Origin: Marsupella aquatica
Lineage: Eukaryota > Marchantiophyta
Reading direction: 5' to 3'
NCBI GenBank assembly: GCA_973895155.1
Contig: OZ316898.1
Location: forward strand, 13,888,001-13,952,000
Length of the DNA: 64,000 bases
The notes beneath the pieces were generated by a model. That model worked only from the letters and a program-made list of their open reading frames with translations. It was not told where the DNA came from and ran no database searches. The stretch's first letter is position 1, and each line of letters starts with the position of its first letter. Both the position numbers and the translations under genes were made by a program. Positions 1-9,910 of the stretch are shown here, one piece after another.

Positions 1-75
1 CATATCCAACATGTAAGTTAGATTAAACAACTTCTTGTGTCGATGTATATACAAACATAATGAAGGAGATTTACA
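1..75. other. Left flank of giant transposon 1
   Basis: This short AT-rich stretch lies outside the terminal inverted repeat. No gene is visible in it. It ends immediately before the TAGAGA target duplication. Confidence 0.6.
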
Positions 76-81
76 TAGAGA
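76..81. repeat. Target site duplication, left copy
   Basis: TAGAGA lies directly outside the left inverted repeat and is repeated exactly at 21379-21384. Confidence 0.8.
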
Positions 82-148
82 ACACAGTGACGGACCAAAC
101 GAGAAATATGACCACCAAACGAGAAGTGTGTTTTCGATTTCGCGAAAA
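82..148 (+). repeat. Left terminal inverted repeat of giant transposon 1
   Basis: The first 34 bases match the inverted right end with three mismatches. The resemblance resumes loosely to about 148, where both ends have GCGAAAAACG. The stretch contains two direct copies of CCAAACGAGAA (about 95 and 113), possible internal transposase sites. Confidence 0.8.
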
Positions 149-423
149 ACGGTGAAAAATCACTAAAATTAAGATCAAAAACGCTATTTTGAGGATGAAT
201 CCAAAATCGCATCCAACATCGGATTTCAAATCGAGATACTGTCGACGTAAAAACACAGAATTGTCACAATCCAGAATTCCGATACACTTCATCTAAAAAA
301 AGTGCAAATTCCAAAACCTGGAAAAACAATGCTTTTCACGTGATCCTTCTAAAAGCTAAATCCGAGCGTCAAACAAAACGAGTAAAACACAAGATTTCAT
401 TTTCGCCATCAAAATGGCAAACT

Positions 424-938
424 GAAAATGGGATACGGCGTATCCCATTTCGGATTCAACTATTGAACATGGACGAAAACCACACCAAATCATTCTCTTG
501 ACGCTTCCATTTAACCTCGGGTTAAAAATGTTTGAATTTTTAACTGCGGTAAAATTGAAAATTGCGAAAAACTGACCGCGGACTACAGTCAAACCACACA
601 GTTAGTTAAGTTAACCCGACGACATGTCCGGAAACTTTTTAGCCCATAACGCATGATGAATACGAGATGGGATCCAAGTATCCACTATCGTATTCAACCT
701 CAATGTTTTCCACTTGCAACTTTGCATCAGGAGATCTTTCGACATGAATACCAACTGAGATCCATGTATCCCATTTTTTTCACAAGTCCAAAAACTGATC
801 GGGAAAACATGAGGATGAATACCAGATGGGATCCATGGATCCCATCTAGTATTCAACCTCTACATTTTGAAGTTTTTGCATCGCATACCTTGATATTCCA
901 GTTTGAAGACCAACTGGGATCCACGGCGACTTCCTCAA
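424..938. repeat. Subterminal palindrome cluster, left
   Basis: About four imperfect palindromes built on TGGGATMC..GKATCCCA occur near 424-453, 655-705, 733-770 and 810-860, with a degenerate half site near 905-925. The first has the GGATACGGCGTATCC core; the third and fourth use GGATCC. Inference: transposase or accessory-protein binding sites, as known for subterminal repeats of plant DNA transposons. Confidence 0.75.
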
Positions 939-1021
939 AAATCTACAATTTAAATTTCAGCATTCTTTGAAAAGACAGACTCTCACGTGAAAAAACCCTC
1001 GTACGGACCAATCAGGGAATG

Positions 1022-1055
1022 CCACGTGTCCAATGCCCCCGAAAACTATAAAAGG
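1022..1055 (+). promoter_or_regulatory. G-box and TATA box of the transposase gene
   Basis: CCACGTGT at about 1022-1029 contains a CACGTG G-box. CTATAAAAGG at 1046-1055 is a good plant TATA box. Both lie 150-185 bases before the first long coding frame at 1206, in the expected orientation. Confidence 0.6.
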
Positions 1056-1205
1056 AAGAGCTCGCATATGTTTTTCATCTTCATTTCTCGCAATTACTTT
1101 GAGGTTTGTTCAGTATTGAGTAGTTGTTTTCATAGAATACTGTAATCTGAATTTTCTCTGTTGGATACGAATACGTACTCCTATAGAACCCTTGTTTGAT
1201 TCTCT

Positions 1206-2680
1206 ATGGTGTCTTCAAGTGATGAGTCAATTTACAGTTCAGATGCATCTTCGCCAGATGTTGTTCGAAAATATATTCCATCTCGTTTGATGAATGAATT
1301 ACCAGCCTCACAGAGAGAAGTGCCAGAGATTTCATTTTCCTCAAAATCTGAGAAATCAGAGTCTGATTCAGAGTCTTGTAGGAGTGTTGTGGGTGCTCCG
1401 ATTTCATACTATGTCTCTCCAAGTAAACGACGTCTACTTGTAAAGAAGCCTAATGTAGTTCCTACGACAGAGACACTTGGTTCACCACGAACCCCGACAG
1501 ATCTTCAAAGGCGAAGGCCCCGGTTTTTAATGCCAAGAACAACGTTACCATGTAGGCCCGCCCGAAGATCTCCGTTGGTTTTTCCAATGTCTTGTTCTCC
1601 GGGAGTGAAGATATCTGTGTCCAGTGTTCAATCACAGTTTGAGCGAATGAGGAGTCCAAATGTGCCAGAATTGCAGGGAGGGGCAGCCTCGGAGCCAAAT
1701 TACTCGAATGTTGAGAAACGGTGAACACGAATTACCTATTTCATCTCCTTCAGTACCAAATTCCTTGGGTCAAATACGAAGTGGGATCCATGGATCCCAC
1801 TTAGTATTCCCTCGTGTTATTTTGCAGAATCCTGTGCCCGAGTCATCGGTCTTACGGACTTCCAACCCGAGTTCCGATGGTGGAATACGAAATGGGATAC
1901 GCGGATCCCAGTTCGTATTGCGCAACGGAAAATTACCAAGTCATGACGCAGAACAGCAAGTGGGAAGTTTTCACTTCGAAGTCCCGAAGGACGAATACGA
2001 GTTGGGATCCATGGATCCCAATCGGTATTCCCATCAGTTATTTCATAGAGTGGTAAAACTAACAACATGGGACTTTGAAGCCCTTTGGCGAGGATGCAGT
2101 GTGAGGTTTTTGGATCTTCCATTGGACGGGAAGTGCAGAACGAAAGAGGGAAGAGATCTAGTGTCCAAAAAATTCCTCAGAGATTATTGCGAAGTGAGCT
2201 GCCGAAGAGAGGGCCCGAAAATTCAAGGGTACATGCTAAATTGAAACTTGTCCAAAGATTATTCAATGGTCAAGATGAGCCCTCAAGTCAAGAAGAATCA
2301 CCTAGGCTGGGATTACAGTCTCAGAGATAAGTGGGCGGTACTTTGACTGAAGATGTGAATATCATTAGAAGATTTCAAACTAGAAATCTCCGAACACCTA
2401 TTTCATTTTTAGAAGACTCTGAAGAGAGATCAGAGGAGGCTGCAAATGATAGAGAGACTGCTGTAATCTCAAATGTTGTTGAAGAGATCCCGGGAGGTGA
2501 GATTGTTCATGAAACAGTTACAGAAAATGTGGAGAGTGGAAACAACTCTACAGAAAATCTTTTTGTTTTAAATTCTAATTCACTAGAAAATAGTGGGGAG
2601 GTAAGTACTCCCGACACTATTCAGGATAGAGTAGCTAGAGGTGACAAGACCCAGCAAGAAAATCAGAGATCAGATGATTA
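1206..2680 (+). CDS. Ser-rich N-terminal part of the giant-transposon-1 transposase gene
   Basis: The first exon (1206-1720) encodes about 171 residues that are very rich in Ser, Pro and Arg. A GT at 1721 and TTTCATAG ending at 2048 bound a likely intron that holds three palindromic motifs. The following frame is unclear: one frame stays open to 2244, another runs 2085-2681 with one in-frame TAA near 2328 and is acidic at its end (Glu/Asp/Asn-rich). A one-base shift near 2640 is needed to reach the conserved transposase frame. I do not recognise a domain here. It probably belongs to the same gene as the downstream transposase, or is a short upstream gene. Confidence 0.5.
1770..2032. repeat. 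Three intronic palindromes in the transposase gene
   Basis: Imperfect palindromes lie at about 1777-1813, 1883-1922 and 1991-2030, with cores GGGATCCATGGATCCC or GGGATACGCGGATCCC between AATACGA and TCGTATT-like arms. They sit inside the intron inferred at 1721-2048. Confidence 0.75.
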
Positions 2681-4911
2681 GAAAAGATAGATTTACCATT
2701 GCAAATCTAAAAAAATGCAAAATTAAAGATATTTTTAAGTATCCCTGTTGTGACAAGTTTTGCTTGAGGTCTCTGGGTCTAGAGGAATGCTCAAAACAAC
2801 GCAAGTATTATTTTGGTCTTAAACACTTGCAAAAAAATATTTTGCTACGAGGTTGTATCATGAACAACTGTAGTACTTCTCGTGGATATAGTGTAAATGG
2901 ACAACCTATATGTAGAGGAGGATTCAAGAAACTATATTCTTTAGGTAATAATAGATTGGCAACAATCCATGCAAACATGTTTACAAGGATTGAACAAGAT
3001 ACCTTTTGTAAGGAAGACTCACCTTCATTTCTAAACTTGGTGGAATGGTTGAAAGATTTTTTCCAAAAAAATATGGATAGTCTTCCCCATAAAGAGATTC
3101 ATCACTTGCTAGACAATTGGACAAAGCAAGAGATACATGGAATCTTTGAAGCTGAAACAATGTTGCAAGAAGAACAACAAGTTACATATTCTTATTTTTT
3201 GCGTGTTTGGAAAAAAAAGTTTCCAAATGTACGAATTCCTAAAAGGAGTCGATTTTCTACTTGTGGTCCTTGTACTGAATTCAAGGCTCTTCGGGACAAA
3301 GCAACAACTGAAGATGATAAAAGTAAGTTCCACTAACTATAACCTTCAACTTTAATTTGATGACATGTAATTCAATATTTGTCAAAGTTTATCCTTAGTT
3401 ATTGATTTTTAATTCATTGCTATTGTATCATTTCAGGAAAGTATATCAATGCCCTTATGGAGCATCGAAAAGTACAATCATTGGAAAGGATGAAGTTAGC
3501 CAAGCATCGTAAAAAATGCTATGATGAGCCCAACAAGTATTTGGGTATTTGTATAGATGGTATGGATCAAAAGAAAACAAAGCTACCACATTTTATTCGT
3601 TGTCCAAAGAACATGGATGAAAAGTATTTCATTCCAATACATGTTGTAGGTTGTCTCATCTTCAACAGGAACCTTGTAGCAAAAGTATTTTTGACATATC
3701 CCAATATCCATAATGATGCAAACTTGACCATACATGTTATTCAAAATGTATTGAATATATGGGATGGGACATTACCAAGAGTGTTATATCTTCAATTAGA
3801 TAATACCACTCGGGAAAACAAGAATAAATTCTTGATGGCTTATCTTCACATGTTAGTAGATTTGAAGATTTTTGACAAGATTAAAGTGGGTTTCTTGTTG
3901 GTCGGTCATACACATGACCAGATAGATCAGATGTTTAGTAAATTTTCGTCTAGGTTAAACAAGCACAAAGCATTTCGCTTGGAGACTCTTGAGGATATTA
4001 TTCGACGAGCATATTCACCTGAAGCTTTGATCATATTTGTGGATGAAGTAGCCAATTTTTGAAAATTTGTCAATGAAAACGACCAGCCAAATGAGAAGGG
4101 AGTCTCAGGTAGAGTCTTGAGAGATCTCAATCTCATAACTTTTCAAAGGCAATTCAGATTCAAACGAGTCATGGAGGATGGAAACGAAGAGACAACATTT
4201 CACGGGAAACATCTTTCCTGGACGACCCAGGATTGGGGAGATGCAGTGACGTTCGTCAATTACATTCCAACTTCAAGAATGTGGGTTGCTGCACAAATGT
4301 CACTGAAGTCAGCAAAAGGTGTTGAGAGGGATGATGTCCATGATTCTTCCAATACAGATGGTGCATTAACTACTCTGGTGAAATATGAAAAAGCTATCCA
4401 GGAAGGTTTCAATTACTTTGACAATGAAGATAAACTTTGGTGGATGAGTTTTTTTGAGAAACAAAAAGATATTATCAAAAACCACCTAGAGGAAGGTGAG
4501 TGGTTATTTGAGTGGGTTTGGCCGCAACAAAATCAAGGTGCACAACTACTTCCAAGGGTGAGAAATGAACTTGTTGAAGAAGGTGTTGATCCAACTTTGT
4601 TTGACAAAGTTGCTGGACCACAGAGAATTATGTACTCCGGACCTCGACGAAAGCAAGCTGAATTTGGAGATTTCAGAGATATGGAAGTTAACAATAAGTG
4701 GTCCATGATATGTGTAGCGGCACACAAGGATCCAGAAGGCAAGTTATTTTGGATGGCAAAGGTGTCAAAGATTTTGACAAGAACTGCAGACATTCCTGAG
4801 AGAATCAAAATCACATGGTACACAACTGAGGCAAGTGCTGAGTCTGCTGTTGATGGGAAATATTTCCAGAGAAAGATAATATATCTAATCGACTTCTCCA
4901 AGATGAACTAG
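2641..4911 (+). pseudogene. DUF7869-like DDE transposase, giant transposon 1
   Basis: Exon 2641-3322, intron 3323-3436 (GTAAGT..TTTCAG), exon 3437-4911, with one in-frame TGA at 4060-4062. The N-terminal part has Cys pairs (YPCCDKFCL) and STCGPCTEF before the intron. The core has the blocks CIDGMDQ, LQLDNTTRENKN and LLVGHTHDQIDQMFSKFS, spaced as in an RNase H-like DDE/DDH nuclease. The same blocks recur in the second giant element (33938-35899), which supports homology. A C-terminal part (about 4690-4900) resembles the end of the sister protein. Known: I recall this family being annotated DUF7869 and found in transposons of several eukaryotic groups. Inferred role: cutting and joining the ACAC ends. 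The TGA probably makes this copy non-functional. Confidence 0.75.
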
Positions 4912-5050
4912 TTCTATCATCAACAGCGGTGTATGCATACAACTTTGCACTTTTAAGTACTAATCAAATAGCAGCAAAAACTAAAAAAATTATAGAGTCT
5001 GCTATATTAGAGAGAGGTTCTGCACACTCAGAGGATTGAGATTGATGTCC
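4912..5050. other. Convergent intergenic gap
   Basis: About 140 bases lie between the stop of the + transposase and the stop of the minus Ulp1 segment. The two genes converge here, so both 3' ends must fall in this AT-rich stretch. No other feature is visible. Confidence 0.5.
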
Positions 5051-5950
5051 TTAAACAGATACATGCATCAATTTTAGAATTTGATCTCGAATGAATTTTC
5101 TAAGGTTACATGCTCTTTTACAATTGCACCATTTTTCAGTAAATAAAGACTGTGCATCAAGGCATTGTGTAATATGCCATTGAATTCTGATTTCGTCCAT
5201 ATTTTGAAGAATAAATAGACCACAATCTGAATTGTTTGGTTGTTGAGGTACCTGAGAAAGAATCTTAAAGTTAGTCCAAAGTGTTTAATAATTGAACTAA
5301 ATAAAAGTTGAAATAACTTTTCAAATCCTTACCATTGGATTGTATATCTCCACAACTCCCATTGGAACTTTTCCAAAAAATAATTCCCATTCCATTGTAA
5401 AATATCTGCAAATTATTATTCAAAGTTATTAGTCCAAAGTGTTTATATTTATGTACCACATAAATAAATTCAAATTGAAAAAATGTAATAGAATATATAC
5501 GTACCTGCTCAGTATTGATCCAATTACATGGGTTGAGTGTAGACCGGCGAGAGAGTCTAGATGATACATTTTGATCGAAGATTCAATCCGATCCAAACAT
5601 ATTACAACCAGACTCCAGTGCATGCTCATGTGAATTGGCATGAGAATGACCTCAATTTGGGAAAATGGTGGCTTGTAATAATTCCGCATCTTTTGAATTG
5701 ATTCCAACAGGGTCTCAGCTGGTTCTGTTTCAATCCTTGAAACAAGCCAAGGGTAAAAAAAAGAGGATAATGTGTTTACTGAGGGAGCCAGATCTCCATG
5801 TTCCTCGGTTATTAATTCCATTATTTCATCACCCAAATATTGACCGGGTTCAAGTTGGCTCAATGTTTTATTGTCCAAAAGAAATCCACTAGAAGGATTG
5901 TGTGAGAATCTATGAAGAACATGTTTCAATACAAAATCCTCCTTTGGTTC
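5051..5950 (-). CDS. Ulp1/C48-type cysteine protease domain (C-terminal module)
   Basis: Three minus exons: 5950-5505, 5406-5333 and 5251-5051, with GT-AG introns and continuous reading phase. The domain shows the C48 catalytic set: His in MHWSLVVI, Asp in YHLDSLAG and Cys in NNSDCGLFILQNMD. Upstream is a region with GQYLGDEIMELI like Ulp1 substrate-side helices. Ulp1 proteases cleave SUMO or SUMO-like tails; transposons of several families carry them. An AG at 5951 and GT at 6068 would join this exon in phase to the methyltransferase, so it may be the end of one fusion protein. No internal stop is seen, so this module is better preserved than its neighbours. If the junction is not used, it could be a separate gene whose start I cannot place. 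Confidence 0.82.
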
Positions 5951-6068
5951 CTGCAAAGACATTACTTTGTGAAATAAGAACATAGTCCAATCATAATCTT
6001 CCTCAATATTTCACAAGTTTGGATCAATAGATACAACATGAGAGAACTAATCAAACTTAAGTCTACAC

Positions 6069-7174
6069 CTCAAGGAATGAGCCAAGATCAAGTGCCGGAG
6101 CTTCATGTTCCACTTCATCCTCTTCATCCTCATCATTGTCGTTCTCCTCCGCAGTTGTAATAATGCAAGTTCCAGTGGTGAGGGTGCTCATAGTACCACC
6201 AATAGGTGGTTGAACCTCAAGCTCATGGGTCCTGTACGTACCCTCCTCGGTTGCTTCATCATTCAAGTCCCACAATTCATCAAGCGTGACAAGTCAGGTC
6301 TGGATACAATCCACCTGGCTTGCACTGAGCTCCACGGCTGTCACCGGACGTTTTCCTAACAAGGCAGCGCATGAGGTCGAACCACTCCCGCACATAAATC
6401 AGCAACCCAATCCCCTGCTTCACTAAAATGTTGAACGAACCAATCTGCTAAAGCTATCGGTTTCTGGTAAGGGTTCACTATTTCTCCCAATGGTGTTACA
6501 CATTTCTTTGTAACACAAGGGGCTTTTATGATGTTTACCCTTTTCTCATCATGTTCAAAATTGTACATGTCTCTGGTCCTAATACCACTCTCGTGATAAT
6601 ATCCGATTGACTAGTTTTCAAAAGCCCAAGCCAATCAATTCTCGGAAGGATGAGCATGTACATTTGGCTTCTCCCAAATTCCAGCCTCTACACCTGCGTT
6701 ACAAGTTTTTCCAAGAGCATTCATCACAGACCAAGTTTGCTGCAAAGAGTGAATCACAACAAACCTCCACATCTTTGAACTTGTCACCTTGGCAAAACAA
6801 TTCACCATATCCACAATATCACTCTCTGAAAATGGGACCTCATCATTTTCAGAGCCAGGCGCATTGAATCCATAAGGAATGTCTGCAATTGCAAGTGTGT
6901 AATTCCTTTTCTCTACAAACTTATCCAGTGCCCTGACATCTCCACAATGCAATGTATATCTGATAAAATTTCCGTCAGCATTTTTCCATCGATGGTCACT
7001 CGACTCTACTTCAACCGTTTCAATCCGACAACGACGGTTGTAGTTCTCAATCGCTTCTTGAACATAATTCTTAAACCCCGGGGGAATAACACTCGAAGTC
7101 AGCTCCTCCGTAGGCTTCTCAACCGCATCGGCACCAATTGCATCCTTGTTCTTCTTCTTTGAAAAAGCTTTCAA
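6069..7174 (-). pseudogene. Amino-type DNA methyltransferase domain (permuted, motif IV before motif I)
   Basis: After the acceptor at 7175 the protein has LHCGDVRALDKF, then motif IV ADIPYGF (variant of D/S/N-P-P-Y/F). Further on is PYQKPIALADWFVQHF, a motif X-like helix, followed by GDWVADLCAG, the motif I binding site for S-adenosylmethionine. Past a one-base loss near 6387 the other frame reads SGSTSCAALLGKRPVTAVEL, which completes motif I and the acidic end of strand 2. Motif order IV..X..I is that of beta-class N4-cytosine/N6-adenine methyltransferases of bacteria and phages. The acidic tail (DNDEDEEDEVE) follows. Stops at 6635-6637 (TGA), 6611-6613 (TAG) and 6294-6296 (TGA) lie in frame. 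Substrate base is not decided: the leading Asp favours adenine, but DIPY is atypical. Confidence 0.78.
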
Positions 7175-7740
7175 CTGCAAACGCAAACTTGTTAAAAGAA
7201 TCTGGAGGAAAGACAATGGGGAGATAACCATTTAGGAATTCATACAATCAAATCTGGATGACGAATGCGACATGGGATACTCCGTATCCTAGTTCGTATT
7301 CAACCAAGCAAAAACCACAGTCAAACATCACCACCGTCAAATAACCACAAGTGAATCCGAGATGGGATACCCCGTATCCCACTTCGCATTTGACCAAGCA
7401 AAAACCACATTGAAACATCTCAAACGTCAAATAACCACATTGAATACGAGATGGGATACCGCGTATCCCACTTCGAATTCAACCAAGCAAAAACCACATT
7501 GAGACATCACAAACTTCAAATAACCACAAGTGAATACGAGATGGGATACCGCGTATCCCACTTGGCATTCAACCAAGAAAAAACCGCATTGAAACATCAC
7601 CAACATCAAATAAGCACAAGTGAATCTGAGATGGGATACCCCGTATCCCACTTCGCATTCCAACAAGAAATCCACGAAGAAAACCTCCAAACATGGCGAA
7701 ACAAATAGAAAAGTCCAATCAGTGGAAGGGGAGAACATAC
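7175..7740 (-). repeat. Intron with five tandem palindrome units
   Basis: This predicted intron (GTATGT at 7740, TTTGCAG ending at 7175) contains five tandem units of about 86-91 bp between 7256 and 7668. Each unit holds one palindrome around GGGATACC(G/C)CGTATCCC, then a spacer including ACCAAGCAAAAACCACA and CAAATAACCACA. Units differ by a few bases, so the array is not a recent duplication. Confidence 0.85.
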
Positions 7741-8942
7741 CACATCGGACAATTTCCCACTCCATCTTTCAAGCTCGACAGATTCTGTTTCTTTCGGAAA
7801 CATTTGTTTGCAAGTCGCCCAGTCTTTCTGCCCTGACAACTAAACAAAAAGCTTGCTGATTTTCACAAGTTTCTTGTAACTCTCGGCTTCTTTTGCCATC
7901 TGCTCCAAAGAGATCATCCGGTCCTTCACTTGGAGAAGAAGGGACTCCAAAAATTGGTCATGTTCAATTCCCTGGATTGCTCTCCAAGGTGTCAAGGTAA
8001 GGCCCCCTGCAAGCTTATTCAAAGCTTTTGGAATCGACTGCGCTTTTCCCTTTCCTTTCTTGAGTTTCTTGATTGGTGACTTCTGCTTATTCTGCCCTTT
8101 GATCTCCAACTTGTTCCACATCTCAAAGATCTGGTCTTGGAGTTCCCAGACCTTACCCGACCTAAACGCAATTTGGAAGAGAGGCTCATGCTTCTTCAGG
8201 CTTGTGGCGTCCCCCGGAAAAAACCCGTCGAGGCAAACCTCCATCGCACACGCTTCTCTAGTCTCCTTGGTTTTTGTCATTCCTCTAGCAATAAAAATCT
8301 TATGCATTGTTTGGATTTGATCAATGTTGTTCATTTTTTTCCTGTACTCCTGATCAATATTATGTTGGATGCTAAGTTTGTGAATGTCCTCCCTTGTGAG
8401 ACCAGCATACACCCAAGCTTGGAGTTCATTGAAGATCTCTCTCCCATAATCCTGATACAATTCTCTCTTGGCCCGAGCACCGTGATTACCTCCAATCACT
8501 CGATATCTCCAGCTTGCTGCCTTTTCTGGGTCCCAGTCTGTCACTGTCGGGCAGTCTTCCGGGATCACAAACAAGACAAATGGCGTCGTGAAATTTGTCG
8601 GATTCATTTTCATCAAAGTCTTGATGTTCTCCACATGCAACCGATCGACTGTTCGAACCAACGTTGAGTTCTCGTCGTCAATATCGTCAACAAGAAGCAG
8701 GTTAGTTGTTTTTAGAATAACTGTTGTCTTCTAAACTCGCTTAGTCTCCATCAACCGAGACACTTCTTCACGAACCACAAGTGTCTCTTCCCGCTGCAAA
8801 GCTGTGGTGATATCTGTTGAATCGTTTTTCTTTTCTTTAACAGCTCCTCTAGATGATAAAGAAAGCCCACCTGACAAAGTTGAAGGAATCTGAGGTGTCT
8901 GTGAAATTGGTGGGACCAAAGATGAGACAACACTTCCTAGTG
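7741..8942 (-). pseudogene. ParB-like domain and linker upstream of the methyltransferase
   Basis: The frame runs from SVVSSLVPPIS through a linker, then VRTVDRLHVENIKTLMKMNP..TPFVLFVIPE and YRVIGGNHGARAKREL, followed by a helical part with LSIQHNID. This matches the ParB/Srx fold layout: a helix, a strand, the GxRR-like box (here GGNHGARA) and a box similar to xxNxxR. Then come a Lys-rich segment (KKLKKGKGK) and a helical stretch before the intron donor at 7740. Known: ParB-like domains are often joined to DNA methyltransferases in phage and bacterial proteins; ParB proteins bind palindromic sites and some hydrolyse CTP. Stops TAG at 8731-8733 and 7840-7842 interrupt the frame. CTP binding cannot be inferred because Arg-Arg of the usual box is not conserved. 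Confidence 0.65.
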
Positions 8943-9790
8943 CAGAAGGCGCGCGCTTCTAGATGTCACGTCGATCCAATTTCTTCTTGACAATAGCTTC
9001 TCCTGACACTGTGGTGCGTCCCATGGCTCCCTAAACCCCAGAAACCCCCCTTCACAAGCCGATTCCCGCGGGTTTCGCGCTTGGCGAGGCCGTTTCCACG
9101 GCTTAGTGGCATGGGACACTGCTAACCTCCTACTACTACTATTAACATTTTACACACATATACTGGACAGATCCTTCATCGGGTCATGAGATACGTAGCC
9201 GGCCTAATCTAGGCCTTCCCTTGTCTTCCCCTCCGTCTTGTTAGGTATATTTGGATTCCGCCGCCGGAATGATCCCCAATAGGCTTGGTTAAGCCGCTAA
9301 GACCTCTCTCAGCTCAACACATCCAACTCTCACTCCCTTGCTTACTTTCCTTCCTCTATTAGTTGATGTGGGCACTCTTCACACAAGTTAATGCGACACA
9401 CAAATAGCAAAATGACTCCTTCTGACTGAGTCATACCATGCACTTGCCATACAAACAGTACATCTCATACACAAGCTCTGCGAACTAAGTCGTGAGGCCA
9501 ACTCTATTCAGCTCTTAGGCATGAGGAAACATGAATATACACAAGGGTCACTGTATGACTAACCGAGAGCTTCTCTTACTACTTGATCCCAGCCCGGCTG
9601 GTGCAACTAAAAACTTGCTAAAGAAGAGGCCCTGAGCTCCCCGCTGCCCAGGTACTTATCCTGGTAGTGGATCCGCCTAATTCCTTGTAGCGTAAGCTTA
9701 ATCTACCTAACTGAATCTACCTATGTACAGCGAGGCAGGAGTACAAGTGTTGCTCTTACCAGTGGAACCGCAATCCCACTAAGCTAAGTG
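8943..9790 (-). repeat. LTR-like 3' region of insertion A
   Basis: About 850 bases without a long frame. A perfect inverted pair TTCCGCCGCCGGAA near 9254 is followed (reading minus) by an AAATATACCTAAC string also seen in other LTR-like segments of this window. No second copy exists at the other end of insertion A. Confidence 0.35.
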
Positions 9791-9910
9791 TCAGGGACGC
9801 CTCCTGGTCCTGATCCTAATCCTAAACTTAGAGATCTGAGCCCGCCCTGCCCACTCACGCCTCCTCCCTCCATGTCCGCCCTCCTTGAAAGGAGCGGCCC
9901 TCCACCACCG

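Noticed and set aside
7256-7668. Regular palindromic repeats that might look like a CRISPR array
   Set aside because: Spacers are not unique; they are copies of one another, and the same palindromes occur singly elsewhere. The context is a eukaryotic intron.
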